The position numbers and the translations under genes were made by a program. This document shows, piece by piece, positions 36,394-45,577 of a DNA stretch of 64,000 nucleotides (position 1 is its first letter; each line of letters begins with the position of its first letter). This DNA comes from Desulfobacteraceae bacterium UBA5616 (lineage in GTDB: Bacteria > Desulfobacterota > Desulfobacteria > Desulfobacterales > UBA5616), in contig DIKO01000105.1 of the NCBI GenBank assembly GCA_002423615.1, positions 4,705-68,704 of the forward strand, given 5' to 3'. Under the pieces are notes generated by a model. The model saw nothing but the letters and a program-made list of their open reading frames with translations, made no database searches and had not been told where the DNA came from.

Positions 36394-37230
36394 ATGTACG
36401 ATGATCTGAAAGGAAAAGTCGCCATCATCACCGGAGCCGGTAGACCCAATGGGCTGGGTCACGGCATGTCCCTCCGATTTGCCAAGGAAGGCTGCAATGT
36501 GGTCATCACGGAAGTGGCCCGTCCCCATGTGGACCCGGAATATGGGAGAGGGTCCTGGGAAGATGCCCTCGAGAGGAAAAAGGAAATTGAAGCACTGGGC
36601 GTCAGGTGTCTGCCCGTCAAATGCGACGTTCTCGTCGAGGAAGAGGTACAGCAAATGGTGAATGCCGTTGTAAAGGAATTCGGTGGCATCGATATCCTCG
36701 TGAACAACGTCGGCGGCGGGCCACCCAGCAGCGGCGGCCCTTTGATTGAAGTCGGCGCCGCCGGCTGGGATGAAGGCATTGCCGTCAACGTCAAGGGGAC
36801 CCACCTTTGTTCCAGGGCAGTGGCGAAACAAATGATCCTTCAGGGAAAAGGCGGGAAAATCGTCAACATCGCATCACAGGCGGCCAAGCGGCCATGCCCC
36901 GGGTTGGGAGTTTACGGTGCCGCCAAGGCCGCGGTTTGTCATTACTCAAAAACCCTCGCCGTCGAGCTTGCACCCCATCGCATCAATGTCAATGCGGTGC
37001 TGCCCGGAACCATCGAGACCGATATGCTGAAGGAATCCTTCGGGAAGATGGCCCAGGACATGGGCATGACCTATGATGTTCTCATGCAGCATACCCTCCC
37101 CACCATTCCCCTGGGGCGTCTTCAGACCCGGGAGGATGTCGCAGCTTCGGTGATATGGCTGGCTTCGGCGGAATCCGACTACATCACGGGAGAAACCATT
37201 CTCACCACCGGTGGTCAGACCATATTTTAA
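36394..37230 (+). CDS. Short-chain dehydrogenase/reductase (SDR)
   Basis: A 278-residue classical SDR. The cofactor loop is TGAGRPNGLGHGM (a slightly expanded TGxxxGxG), the NNVGGG segment stands for the NNAG motif, and the catalytic tetrad is represented by S in NIASQAA and by Y-G-A-A-K. The C-terminal TGETILTTGGQTIF is typical. It reduces or oxidises a carbonyl or hydroxyl with NAD(P)H. It has a good GGAAGGAG upstream and follows the MFS gene by 37 bases, so it probably ends the hgc transcript. Substrate unknown. Confidence 0.93.
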   Translation: MYDDLKGKVAIITGAGRPNGLGHGMSLRFAKEGCNVVITEVARPHVDPEYGRGSWEDALERKKEIEALGVRCLPVKCDVLVEEEVQQMVNAVVKEFGGIDILVNNVGGGPPSSGGPLIEVGAAGWDEGIAVNVKGTHLCSRAVAKQMILQGKGGKIVNIASQAAKRPCPGLGVYGAAKAAVCHYSKTLAVELAPHRINVNAVLPGTIETDMLKESFGKMAQDMGMTYDVLMQHTLPTIPLGRLQTREDVAASVIWLASAESDYITGETILTTGGQTIF

Positions 37231-37249
37231 CCTCACGGAATCCGTTGTG

Positions 37250-37284
37250 AGCACTCCCCGCCTTCATAGGAAGCGGGGAGTGCT
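37250..37284 (+). terminator. Hairpin between convergent genes
   Basis: AGCACTCCCCGC (37250-37261) pairs perfectly with GCGGGGAGTGCT (37273-37284) over 12 bases with an 11-base loop. It lies between the SDR gene and the convergent gene at 37317. No T-run follows, so termination strength is uncertain. Confidence 0.5.
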
Positions 37285-37316
37285 CCGGCGGGACGATCGC
37301 TTTTGCCTGGGCACTA

Positions 37317-37709
37317 TTATTCCCCGGCCGGAAACATTTCTTTCTTGGCATATTCGGTGATGTCTGCGGCGAAATGAATCAACATGTCCTTTTCCCCGGG
37401 AACCGGCAACCAGTAGGAGTCCAGAACCTGTTTCATGCCGGGCACATAAAGGACCGACCGTTTACCCGCCTGATCCTTCAAGGCGGAATTTCCCAGACAC
37501 CCTTCATGAATGCCCGTACTGCCGGACAATTGGAAGCATTTCATCCCGGTCATAATTCCCATGTCCTTAGCCGCCTTGTTCATGCTGACGATGGTCCGGT
37601 TTTTAAGCAGCAGAAAAACGGGAAACGGGTAATAATGCCACATCTGTTCAAAGGCCCTGATCGTCTCGGGATTGACTTCCCTGTTTTTTTTCTCTTTCTT
37701 CTCATCCAT
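37317..37709 (-). CDS. Small PAS-like protein of unknown function
   Basis: A 130-residue soluble protein. The pattern YYPFPVFLLLKNRTIVSMNKAA resembles the start of a PAS domain, and the ending ITEYAKKE looks like a PAC motif. There are two cysteines at positions that could bind a ligand (MKCFQL, EGCLG). No output domain is present. It is last in a minus-strand group with two acyl-CoA dehydrogenase genes, so it may sense a related compound; this is inferred from position. Confidence 0.6.
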   Translation of the reverse strand: MDEKKEKKNREVNPETIRAFEQMWHYYPFPVFLLLKNRTIVSMNKAAKDMGIMTGMKCFQLSGSTGIHEGCLGNSALKDQAGKRSVLYVPGMKQVLDSYWLPVPGEKDMLIHFAADITEYAKKEMFPAGE

Positions 37710-37759
37710 GGCTTCGCCTTTCTTTTCGATTCATTTTAGGGGAAAAAATCCTTCGCCTT

Positions 37760-38899
37760 TCAGTTCAACAGGATTTTTCCGAGCTTGCGGCGGTGAAATC
37801 CGGGGTCCCCGAAATAATCATACAGGGACCGGGAGCTCCGGGTATGAAAGGAGAGCTCGTGTTCCATGGAATAGCTCAAACCGCTGAACACCTGGTGCCC
37901 CAGGGTGCAGGCCTGCCAGTAACCTTCGCTGGCAAGGACTTTGGCCAGGTGGATGCTCTCCGGGTCAAATCCCTTCACATCCTGTTTCCACAGGGCTTCG
38001 TAGGTTGCCCAGCGGGCGGCATCCGCATGGTTGGCGATCTCGATGATCATGTCCTGGACCCGCTGGAACCGGCCGATGGGTTTTGCGAACTGCACCCTGC
38101 CCCGGCTGTACTCCAGGGCCATGTTGAGAATGGATTGACACCCCCCCACTTTGTAGGCGCAAAGCAGGGGTATGGACTTCATAATCGCCGCTTCGAGAGC
38201 CCGGCGACCATTTTCACGATTTCCCAGCAAAGCCGATCCGGGAACTTCCACGCCCTTAAACGTCACTTCAAATGTCCTTCCGGACAAAAAACCCGGAAGC
38301 CTTTTTACTGAAATCCCTCTGCTTGCAGCAGGTACGATAAAAAGTGAAACGAACTCCGACAAGGTTGCAGGGTCCTCTGTGACGGCGGCGACGATGAAAT
38401 GGGTGGCGGCTGCGGCGTCCTGGACAAAGAGTTTTATCCCATCCATGACAAAGCCCGCCTCTGTTAATAATGCCCTGGTGGACAAGGTTTCGGGTTCCCA
38501 GGTGTAATCCGCCTCGATCATGGCCAGGGTGAGCACCCGTCTTCCATCCACTATGCCGGGTAAAATTTCTTCTTTTTGGGATTCATCGGCAGCCTCCAGA
38601 ACAATCCGGGTACCGAGAATACTGGATGAAAAATAGGGACCCGGCAGGGGTCCGGTACCCATGGCTTCCAGCACAACGCCTGCTGCGGTCATGGAATTCA
38701 ATGCGCCGCCGTACTGATCAGGAATCAGGATCCCCAGCCATCCCAGGTCGGCCATTTTTTTCCACATCCCTTCACTCATGCCGATGTCTGTTTCCAGCAG
38801 TTCTTCAACGACTCGTTTCGGAGCGTCTCCCCGCATAAAATCCATTGCGGAACGCCTCAGCATCTCATCAAATTTCGTATGGCTCAGGTCTAAACTCAT
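37760..38899 (-). CDS. Acyl-CoA dehydrogenase, CaiA/FadE-like
   Basis: A 379-residue protein with the acyl-CoA dehydrogenase N-terminal domain (WLGILIPDQYGGALNSMTAA), a middle domain (AMIEADYTWEPETL, weak in signature 1) and C-terminal block (YKVGGCQSILNMALEYSRGRVQFAKPIGR with QDMIIEIANHADAAR). The C-terminus HTRSSRSLYDYFGDP resembles the FadE-like subunits used as one half of a heteromeric dehydrogenase, such as those in steroid or cyclic-acid degradation. The neighbouring dehydrogenase at 38946 is the likely partner. Their start-to-end spacing is 46 bases. Confidence 0.92.
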   Translation of the reverse strand: MSLDLSHTKFDEMLRRSAMDFMRGDAPKRVVEELLETDIGMSEGMWKKMADLGWLGILIPDQYGGALNSMTAAGVVLEAMGTGPLPGPYFSSSILGTRIVLEAADESQKEEILPGIVDGRRVLTLAMIEADYTWEPETLSTRALLTEAGFVMDGIKLFVQDAAAATHFIVAAVTEDPATLSEFVSLFIVPAASRGISVKRLPGFLSGRTFEVTFKGVEVPGSALLGNRENGRRALEAAIMKSIPLLCAYKVGGCQSILNMALEYSRGRVQFAKPIGRFQRVQDMIIEIANHADAARWATYEALWKQDVKGFDPESIHLAKVLASEGYWQACTLGHQVFSGLSYSMEHELSFHTRSSRSLYDYFGDPGFHRRKLGKILLN

Positions 38900-38945
38900 T
38901 TGCTATACCTCCACGTCTTTATGGATAGGGATGGATATCCAGTCA

Positions 38946-40169
38946 TTAACGTCCGATGCCCAGGGCCCGGGATATGCCGATCTTATACGCCTCCGGCGTT
39001 CCCCCCGGCGCAAGACATATGCCGCAGCGCTGGCCCACCTCGAAAATACCCTCGGCCAGGGCGTATTTTTCGTCCTGAGTATAGGCATAGGGTCCCAGGA
39101 CCCTGGCCATGTGGGAAACAAACCGGGTCCCGAACATTTTGGAATACAGGGCCAACTGGGGCCCTCCATAGGCCGCACCTTTTCCATCTGCATTTCTCAT
39201 ATTGAGCAGCCGCTCCACCTGTGAACCGATGTAGATTTCCACCACGCTGTCCGTGAGTTCGGGGTTGTTTTTCAGACGGCGGGAAATGACGGGATCGGTT
39301 TTACAGATCTCCAGGAACTTTTCCGCCATATAATTCTTTCGGACCACACCTCCCCTGCCGCCGCCGTGCTCCACCTCAAGGGTCGCGTTGGTCACCATCC
39401 AGCCCTGCCCCTCTTTTCCGATGAGGCAGGATTCGTGAACCTTCACATCGTCGAAAAACACGGAATGCTTGACGCCCTCCACATTGGCCCCGGTAACCCC
39501 GCTTACGGCCGGAAAAGTGGAGAGGGTGAACAAATCCAGGGGCAGCACCTTGATTCCCGGCAGATCGCCTGGAATGACAAAGCTCGATAAATTCTGGTGG
39601 CGGGGCGCATCGAGATCGCTTCGGGTCAACACGTACATCTGTTCAGGCCTGGAGGGAAAAGAGCCGACAAATACCTTGTGGCCGCTGATGATGAAATAAT
39701 CCTTTTCCCGGGAGGATCGAAGGGCGTTGGTCTGCTGATTGGCCGCATCCGTACCCGCTTCGGGTTCGGTGAAAAGCTGCCATGTGATGACATCGCCTTT
39801 GAACATGGGAGGCAGCATCCGCTGTTTCTGTTCCTCGGTTCCAAAAGCGAGAATCGCGGGGGAAGCCAGTATGCCCATGTCGTAAAGCGGCGGGAGGGCC
39901 ATTTCACGGGCGGAAAGTTCCTCAACAAGGACATAGGTATATTCCGGAGTCAGACCTCCACCACCGTATTCCCTGGGATAACCCGGGTACAGCCAGCCCT
40001 TGCGGCCCAGTTTTTTCGTGAATTCCCGTCTTTTGAGCCATTGATCACCGCTCATTTTACAGACATCACGAATGGGGATGAGATCGTCCGGCAGATTTTC
40101 ATCCAGCCATTTTCTGACCTCAACAGCGAACGATTCCTGTTTTTCGGTGTAATCCAGGGAAAAATCCAT
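38946..40169 (-). CDS. Acyl-CoA dehydrogenase
   Basis: A 407-residue protein starting MDFSLDYTEKQESFAVEVRK. Signature sequence LFTEPEAGTDAANQQTNA gives the FAD-binding motif, and ISGHKVFVGSFPSRPEQMYV follows. The C-terminal domain is well formed (GPQLALYSKMFGTRFVSHMA). It lacks an obvious catalytic Glu in the usual place, again like members of heteromeric pairs. The start at 40169 is preferred over an ATG 17 codons upstream because AAGGAGG precedes it and homology begins there. With the gene at 37760 it may form an alpha2beta2 acyl-CoA dehydrogenase. Confidence 0.92.
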   Translation of the reverse strand: MDFSLDYTEKQESFAVEVRKWLDENLPDDLIPIRDVCKMSGDQWLKRREFTKKLGRKGWLYPGYPREYGGGGLTPEYTYVLVEELSAREMALPPLYDMGILASPAILAFGTEEQKQRMLPPMFKGDVITWQLFTEPEAGTDAANQQTNALRSSREKDYFIISGHKVFVGSFPSRPEQMYVLTRSDLDAPRHQNLSSFVIPGDLPGIKVLPLDLFTLSTFPAVSGVTGANVEGVKHSVFFDDVKVHESCLIGKEGQGWMVTNATLEVEHGGGRGGVVRKNYMAEKFLEICKTDPVISRRLKNNPELTDSVVEIYIGSQVERLLNMRNADGKGAAYGGPQLALYSKMFGTRFVSHMARVLGPYAYTQDEKYALAEGIFEVGQRCGICLAPGGTPEAYKIGISRALGIGR

Positions 40170-40394
40170 TTTTACAACCTCCTTGGTAAATTTTCGTGAA
40201 CAACAACGCTCGCCCTGCACAGCGTCATGGACGGGGGGAAGGCCGGGGTTTCAAGGAATAAATCCTCATTTCAAAAAACCTGTCTAAAACCCTATGCATC
40301 TTGATTATTGTTCCGTGATGCTTAATGTTGTTTAAACAGTGAATTACAAAAAAGGCACGAGATCCGTGAACGATAACAAGATACATAAAGGGGT

Positions 40395-40592
40395 ATGAAA
40401 ATGAATGCAATACCTTTGAGAGATATTACCGGAAAATGCGAGGGTGAATGCAGGGACCTCGTTCGCGAAGGCGAGGAAAGACGACAAAAGGAAATCGAAG
40501 CTTCCGGGGTGGAAACCATTGAATATGTCATGCCCGTTCCCTGGGCTTTTACCCGGAATGAACCACCGGGTGTTTTTGGAGGCCACATGTAA
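40395..40592 (+). CDS. Possible small protein
   Basis: A 65-codon frame with AAAGGGG before its ATG (a second ATG follows two codons later). The product is charged, has one Cys pair (C15 and C19, KCEGEC), and ends with a Gly-rich tail. It has no recognised domain. It is followed by a hairpin at 40654-40686. Its reality rests on the ribosome-binding site and position only. Confidence 0.35.
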   Translation: MKMNAIPLRDITGKCEGECRDLVREGEERRQKEIEASGVETIEYVMPVPWAFTRNEPPGVFGGHM

Positions 40593-40653
40593 CCCATCAT
40601 AATTTTATGGAAATAAAAGCAGCTTTCAGGGTTCCCTCCTGAAGGCAAATTAA

Positions 40654-40686
40654 ATCAAGGCGCTTATCAGGTTTAAGCGCCTTGAT
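40654..40686 (+). terminator. 13-bp perfect hairpin between convergent genes
   Basis: ATCAAGGCGCTTA (40654-40666) pairs perfectly with TAAGCGCCTTGAT (40674-40686) around TCAGGTT. It lies between the small plus-strand ORF and the convergent sensor kinase ending at 40756. No long T-run follows. Confidence 0.55.
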
Positions 40687-40755
40687 GTATTTCCTGTTCG
40701 AGACCGCGGCGGTCATCTTCAACCACGGGCATCGTGAAAATTTCGTTTTTTTCAG

Positions 40756-42504
40756 TCATCGTGGATTCATCCCGGAAGGCAGTGTCACAATAAAGGTTGA
40801 ACCTTTGCCCGGCTCGCTTCTCACCCGGATATTCCCGCCATGCCGTTCGACGATCTTACTGCAAATCGCAAGGCCGATACCCACCCCTTCATACTCGCTT
40901 CTTCCATGAAGTCTCCGGAATGGCATGAAAATCTCGTCAGCATATTTCTCGTCTATTCCGATACCGTTGTCTTCTATGCAGATCTCATAATCCGCCCCTT
41001 TTTCCGTTCCATCCTTCTGTGCATATATCTTCACCCTGGGCGGTTCCCCTTTTCTCTGGTATTTCAGCGCATTTGCGATCAAATTCTGAAAAAGCTGCAA
41101 AATTTGAGTTTCGTCCGCCATTATCGTGGGAAGTCGGTTAATTTCCACTTTCGCATTTTTTTCCTCAACCAGGATCTCAAGGTTCAACAAGGCCTCTTTA
41201 ACGCATTGATTAAGATCTGTTTCAGTCATCGGCTCGACCTTTGAGGTCACACGGGAATATGTCAGCAGGGTATCCAGGAGATTTTTCATTCTTGTTGCGG
41301 CGTCCTGCATACGTCTTATGTAATCCCTGGAAACATTGTCCAGTGTAACTTTGGAACGGTTTAGGAGCATCTCACCGAAGATCTGGACCTTCCTCAAGGG
41401 TTCCTGGAGATCATGCGAGGCGATATAGGTGAAGTTCTGAAGTTCCCTGTTCATGGCCTCTAATTCGGACGTTCTCTCTTCAACCCGTAGCTCCAGTTCG
41501 AGATGGCTTTTACGCAAGGCCTCCTCCGATTCCTTCCGTTCCGTAATATCCGAGACGGTACCGAAGAGGCTCACGACACGCTTATTCTCCCCCTCCCCCT
41601 GGGTCGAGGCTATCCCATAGGCCTCGATCCATCGAATCATTTCGTCCTTTCGCTTTATGCGATACTCCACGGCAAAGGGCTGCGGGTCTGATGGGATCAG
41701 CGCAGCGTTTACTTTTGCCAGGAACTGGGGCAGGTCTTCCGGGTGAATGATCCGGGTCAGCGTTTCGTCACCGGGGTGACTGTATCCCCATACCCCGAAA
41801 ATCGCCCTGTAGTGATCATCCCAGAAGAGGATACGCGAAACGGGGTCATATTGCCACCAACCCATTTTCGCTGCGTCCAGCGCGAGCTGGCGCTGTTCCC
41901 GTTGTTTCTTCAGGTCTTCCTGAATTTTAAGGATACGCCTGCCGGAAAGGAAAAAAATGGCCCCATTTACGAGGATTAGAGCGCCAATCAAAGAAAGTGT
42001 CGTCAGGTCGGCCTTTTCCTGCTTCTCGACCATACGGGACTGGCTGATTTCTTTGAGCTGCTGGGTATCGTCTGAGATTAATTGCGTTTTCATACGGAGT
42101 TGGGAGATAAGCACATTGAACCGTTCGACTTCTATCCGACTACCCGGCTTAAGATTGGCTGAAATCACCTTTTCCAGATAGTATCCGAGTTCCCGGGAGT
42201 TTTGTCTGATCTGACGGATCAGGGATTCTTCACGAAGATCAATAAATGGCATCGCCAGGAGGAGATTCTCCAGAGAAGCCTTAATTTCCCTGATCTGGCG
42301 AATCCGGCTTGGATTTTGCCCGTTCCACAACCTCCCTGTCAGCAAATTCAGAGCATAGGTCTTGTCTTTTATTTTATCGTAAACTTGGTGGGCTTCGGTT
42401 TCAACTTCCATGCTTCGAAGGTTCGAAAAGACAAAAAAGACGATAAGGAAAGAAATCGCAAGAGATGCACCTATACTTAACAAGATTCGTCTTTGGATTC
42501 CCAT
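40756..42504 (-). CDS. Membrane sensor histidine kinase with PAS domain
   Basis: A 582-residue kinase. Transmembrane helices lie near residues 8-28 and 165-185, with an extracytoplasmic helical region between. A PAS domain with PAC tail follows (MGWWQYDPVSRILFWDDHYR, then ITERKESEEALRKS), then a coiled segment, a HisKA domain with phospho-acceptor in ASHDLQEPLRKVQIFGEML, and an HATPase_c domain (IEDNGIGIDEKYADEIF, GVGIGLAICSKIVERHGG). No response regulator is adjacent. The start lies 6 bases after the stop of a binding lipoprotein gene, so the pair may work as a sensing unit. Confidence 0.93.
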   Translation of the reverse strand: MGIQRRILLSIGASLAISFLIVFFVFSNLRSMEVETEAHQVYDKIKDKTYALNLLTGRLWNGQNPSRIRQIREIKASLENLLLAMPFIDLREESLIRQIRQNSRELGYYLEKVISANLKPGSRIEVERFNVLISQLRMKTQLISDDTQQLKEISQSRMVEKQEKADLTTLSLIGALILVNGAIFFLSGRRILKIQEDLKKQREQRQLALDAAKMGWWQYDPVSRILFWDDHYRAIFGVWGYSHPGDETLTRIIHPEDLPQFLAKVNAALIPSDPQPFAVEYRIKRKDEMIRWIEAYGIASTQGEGENKRVVSLFGTVSDITERKESEEALRKSHLELELRVEERTSELEAMNRELQNFTYIASHDLQEPLRKVQIFGEMLLNRSKVTLDNVSRDYIRRMQDAATRMKNLLDTLLTYSRVTSKVEPMTETDLNQCVKEALLNLEILVEEKNAKVEINRLPTIMADETQILQLFQNLIANALKYQRKGEPPRVKIYAQKDGTEKGADYEICIEDNGIGIDEKYADEIFMPFRRLHGRSEYEGVGIGLAICSKIVERHGGNIRVRSEPGKGSTFIVTLPSGMNPR

Positions 42505-42510
42505 GTGAGC

Positions 42511-43515
42511 TTACCTGAAAATTGTGACGGATCTCGGGGATACCTCATCTAAGACCCCGGTATGGAGATAGTCTAAAATATCGGGAGGCGTTCCGCCATT
42601 ACCTTTTTTGTTGATCATCCATTCGGTATAATTCTGAAGAGAAGTGACGATGGATTGATTGAAGGACACCTGCAATCTGGTTCGATGCCAGGTTTCTCTT
42701 ATAAATTCAGGATCGAAATCCCATTTACGAGCGATGACGCTCTTTGCTTCTTCTGAGTTGACCAGGGCAAAGCCTTCCGACTTTAAAAGAGCTCTTAAAA
42801 GCCGTTTCAATACCTCCGGTGAGCGGAAGAGACTTTCCTTGGCAGCCAGTAACCAATGGTAAGAAAGGTTATTCTGACTTTCCCAGAACACGGCATTTTC
42901 CTTCATTCGCTTCTTCGCCTCCGAGCCGAAAATTTCAAAGGCAGACACCGCATCCACATCCCCTTCTAAGATCGCCTGAAGGAGTTGGTCCGGAGGAATA
43001 TCCACGGCGGTGATATCCTTAAGCAGAATGCCCTCTGATATAAGAAATGCGTAAAGAAAATAGTCGCTGGTCGTTTGGGAGCTGAAACCTATCCTTTTAC
43101 CCCTGAGATCGGAAGGTTTTTGAATGCCCCTGTCCTTCCTGGCCACGATCTGGTTGCCTACGTTGGTACCTATCGAAGCCAGAATACGGATGGAAGGTTC
43201 CGTAAAGATTTTGGCGGCAAATGCAATATCCGCCACTGTGGCCACCTGAGCCTCTCCCCTGCACATTGCTTCGAGAGCTTCCCGCCCGGAGGCATAAAGA
43301 GATATCGAAACATCCAGGCCCGCCTCCTTGAAATAACCTTTTTCATCGGCTATGGCGATGAGTCCCGAGTAAGTCGCGGGGGAAACGGCCAGGGAAATTT
43401 TCAGGGGGGGACCAGCGGGTTTTTCTTCGACACCGGGTTGACATCCCCATGAAAGCAGAATTGCAAGAAACAGCAGGACGGCCGGTGGATGAATCTTAAA
43501 CAGAAATCTTTTCAA
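42511..43515 (-). CDS. NMT1/SsuA-like substrate-binding lipoprotein
   Basis: A 334-residue periplasmic binding protein. Residues 1-25 form a lipoprotein signal sequence with lipobox LSWGC, so Cys25 is the lipid anchor. The mature part shows the NMT1/thiamine-like fold (SPATYSGLIAIADEKGYFKE at the start, and GLDVSISLYASGREAL). No ABC permease or ATPase genes are adjacent; instead a sensor kinase follows. It may act as the receptor subunit feeding ligand information to the kinase, an arrangement known for some two-component systems. Ligand unknown. Confidence 0.88.
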   Translation of the reverse strand: MKRFLFKIHPPAVLLFLAILLSWGCQPGVEEKPAGPPLKISLAVSPATYSGLIAIADEKGYFKEAGLDVSISLYASGREALEAMCRGEAQVATVADIAFAAKIFTEPSIRILASIGTNVGNQIVARKDRGIQKPSDLRGKRIGFSSQTTSDYFLYAFLISEGILLKDITAVDIPPDQLLQAILEGDVDAVSAFEIFGSEAKKRMKENAVFWESQNNLSYHWLLAAKESLFRSPEVLKRLLRALLKSEGFALVNSEEAKSVIARKWDFDPEFIRETWHRTRLQVSFNQSIVTSLQNYTEWMINKKGNGGTPPDILDYLHTGVLDEVSPRSVTIFR

Positions 43516-43620
43516 CTGTGCCCCTGTTTCAAAGGATCTGAAAGGATTAACAGCGTTTCTTCCCGCTGGAAATCAGATATCCCGGCTCCCTCTAAAAATA
43601 GTGACGGAAGTCCATGGGAA

Positions 43621-44061
43621 TCATACGGCTCCGACAACTACCAGGACATCGCCTACCCGGACCGCACCGCCTGAAAGTACGCGGATGAAAATGCCCTCTT
43701 TCGGCATCACACAGTCTCCGGCCTGGTAAAATATAGCGCAGGGCGTATGGCATTCCTTGCCGATCTGGGTCACTTCGCCCAGGGCCGAGTTTCCGATCCG
43801 AAGCTTCGTGCCAATCGGCAGGCTGGGCAGATCGATGCCTTCGGTGGTCAGGTTTTCCGCGAAATCCCCGGGGCCGACATCCAGGCCCGCATCCTTCATC
43901 TTTTGGATACTCTCCATTGCCAGCAGACTCACCTGGCGGTGCCACGGGCCGGCATGGGCATCTCCCTCAAACCCATGATCCACCAGCAGCATTGCCTGGC
44001 CGACGTTCTTCTTGCGTTGTCCCTTTCCGGCGCTCGTGCAGACCGCGACGATTTTTGCCAT
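43621..44061 (-). CDS. MOSC-domain protein
   Basis: A 146-residue stand-alone MOSC domain. Blocks are LLVDHGFEGDAHAGPWHRQV, LTTEGIDLPSLPIGTKLRIG, ECHTPCAIFYQAGDC with the conserved cysteine region, and the GGAVRVGDVL tail. MOSC proteins handle sulfur carried to molybdenum cofactors or have a role in molybdopterin-related chemistry. Tungsten- or molybdenum-enzymes are not visible in this window, so its partner is elsewhere. Confidence 0.9.
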   Translation of the reverse strand: MAKIVAVCTSAGKGQRKKNVGQAMLLVDHGFEGDAHAGPWHRQVSLLAMESIQKMKDAGLDVGPGDFAENLTTEGIDLPSLPIGTKLRIGNSALGEVTQIGKECHTPCAIFYQAGDCVMPKEGIFIRVLSGGAVRVGDVLVVVGAV

Positions 44062-44351
44062 GTTTCCCGCCCTTCCCGAAATCCCTTATTGATCCGAATT
44101 TGCCTTTGATTTTAAAATATAGCCTGTCCTCAGAGCATATCGCAACTCTTTTTTGTTGATCTAAATTCGGGGATCATGAGGCGCCTTCATCCTGAAATAC
44201 AGGATCAATGATTACGGGTAAGATAATCCGGAGATTGTGGAATTGTATCTCAGAAACCCGACTCCGACCGCCGGTGAGGTGATCTTATATCACCAGTTGC
44301 ACAAGAAAAGCGCATAACAGATGGAATCGGGGTGAAAAATGAACGTAGGCC

Positions 44352-44388
44352 TAAAAAGAAATAACCTGCCGAATAATCGGCAGGTTAT
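44352..44388 (-). terminator. Terminator of the tRNA-Leu gene
   Basis: On the minus strand a perfect 12-base stem (44361-44372 with 44377-44388, loop ATAA) is followed by TTCTTTTT. It ends 9 bases past the CCA end of the tRNA gene. The gap 44062-44351 shows no gene. Confidence 0.85.
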
Positions 44389-44396
44389 ATGCCAGA

Positions 44397-44483
44397 TGGT
44401 GCCGAAGCGGGGACTCGAACCCCGATGAGCGTACACTCACTAGACCCTGAACCTAGCGCGTCTACCAGTTCCGCCACTTCGGC
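44397..44483 (-). tRNA. tRNA-Leu (CAG)
   Basis: The minus strand reads a full class II tRNA with acceptor stem GCCGAAG/CTTCGGC, the D-loop GGAACTGGTAGAC, the anticodon stem-loop CTAGG-TTCAGGG-TCTAG with anticodon CAG, a variable arm, T-arm GGGGTTCGAGTCCCC and an encoded CCA. The structure and sequence fit leucine tRNA. Confidence 0.97.
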
Positions 44484-44616
44484 AATTGAGACAAACCATA
44501 AAAGGTATTGATTTAATCTCAAGGCTGTTTTACCTATATTTTTTTATTTACCTTGTCAAGCCAATAATGATGGTTTTATAAAAGTCCATCTATACTGAGA
44601 GTTCGGAAAAATAAAA

Positions 44617-45561
44617 ATGGAATTAATAGAGGGTTTGAATCACCTTAAAGCCCCGTTTAAAAACGCGGTGGTGACCATCGGCAATTTTGACGGGGTGCAT
44701 ATCGGTCATCAGGCTTTATTTCATCAGGTTACTGAAAAAGCCGACGCCCTGGGCGGGACTTCCGTTGCCATCACCTTTGAGCCCCACCCTATCCGGGTAT
44801 TGAAAACAGGGGAAAGCCCTCCCTTGATTACCCTGTATGAACAGAAAATCCAACTTATCGGCCGCTCCTCCCTGGATGCGCTGGTGGTGATCCCTTTTAC
44901 CCAAGAGTTCGCCAATATCCCGGCGCCTTCATTCATAGAGGATATCCTGGTCCATCGGATCGGGATGAAAGCCATTATTATCGGCGAAGATTACAGCTTC
45001 GGCAGGAATCGGGAAGGTAATTTCGATCTTTTGAAAACCTTTGGTGAGCGCCTGGGTTTTTCAGTAACCGTCGCCAACTGGATCGTCACCTCAAACGGCA
45101 ATTCCAAACGCATCAGCAGCACTGCCATCCGGGAGATGGTGATGGACGGAAGGGTGGCCGATGTTCAACAAATGCTGGGCCGATTTTATCAGATCCGGGG
45201 ATTCGTTGAAAAAGGAAGAAACCGCGGCGGAAAACAACTGGGATTTCCCACGGCCAATGTTCGTCTTTACGATGAATTGTGCCCGAAAATGGGTGTTTAC
45301 GCCGTTACGGTGGAACTGGACGGTAATCGTCACCCGGGAGTGGCCAATATCGGGTACAGCCCCACCTTCGACGATCATATCTATACGGTTGAGGTTCACA
45401 TTCTCGACTTTAACAGAGACATCTATGGCAGCCCCATCCGGGTCAACTTCGTCCAACGCGTCCGGGATGAAAGGAAATTTTCCGGCATTTCCGAGCTTTC
45501 GGCCCAGATTAAAAAGGATGTCATGGAAGCCCGCAGGATTTTATCTCCCATGACCTCATAA
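44617..45561 (+). CDS. ribF: Bifunctional riboflavin kinase/FMN adenylyltransferase
   Basis: A 314-residue RibF of normal size. The N-terminal adenylyltransferase domain (about 1-190) has VTIGNFDGVHIGHQAL, with the nucleotidyltransferase signature, and FEPHPIRVL plus SSTAIREMVMDG. The C-terminal kinase domain (about 190-310) has GRNRGGKQLGFPTANV and GVYAV with GVANIGYSPTF. It makes FMN and FAD from riboflavin, needed by the many flavoproteins here (acyl-CoA dehydrogenases, ETF). It is separated from the tRNA-Leu gene by a 133-bp gap containing the divergent promoters. Confidence 0.97.
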   Translation: MELIEGLNHLKAPFKNAVVTIGNFDGVHIGHQALFHQVTEKADALGGTSVAITFEPHPIRVLKTGESPPLITLYEQKIQLIGRSSLDALVVIPFTQEFANIPAPSFIEDILVHRIGMKAIIIGEDYSFGRNREGNFDLLKTFGERLGFSVTVANWIVTSNGNSKRISSTAIREMVMDGRVADVQQMLGRFYQIRGFVEKGRNRGGKQLGFPTANVRLYDELCPKMGVYAVTVELDGNRHPGVANIGYSPTFDDHIYTVEVHILDFNRDIYGSPIRVNFVQRVRDERKFSGISELSAQIKKDVMEARRILSPMTS

Positions 45562-45577
45562 CGGTGTTTCCCAATTC

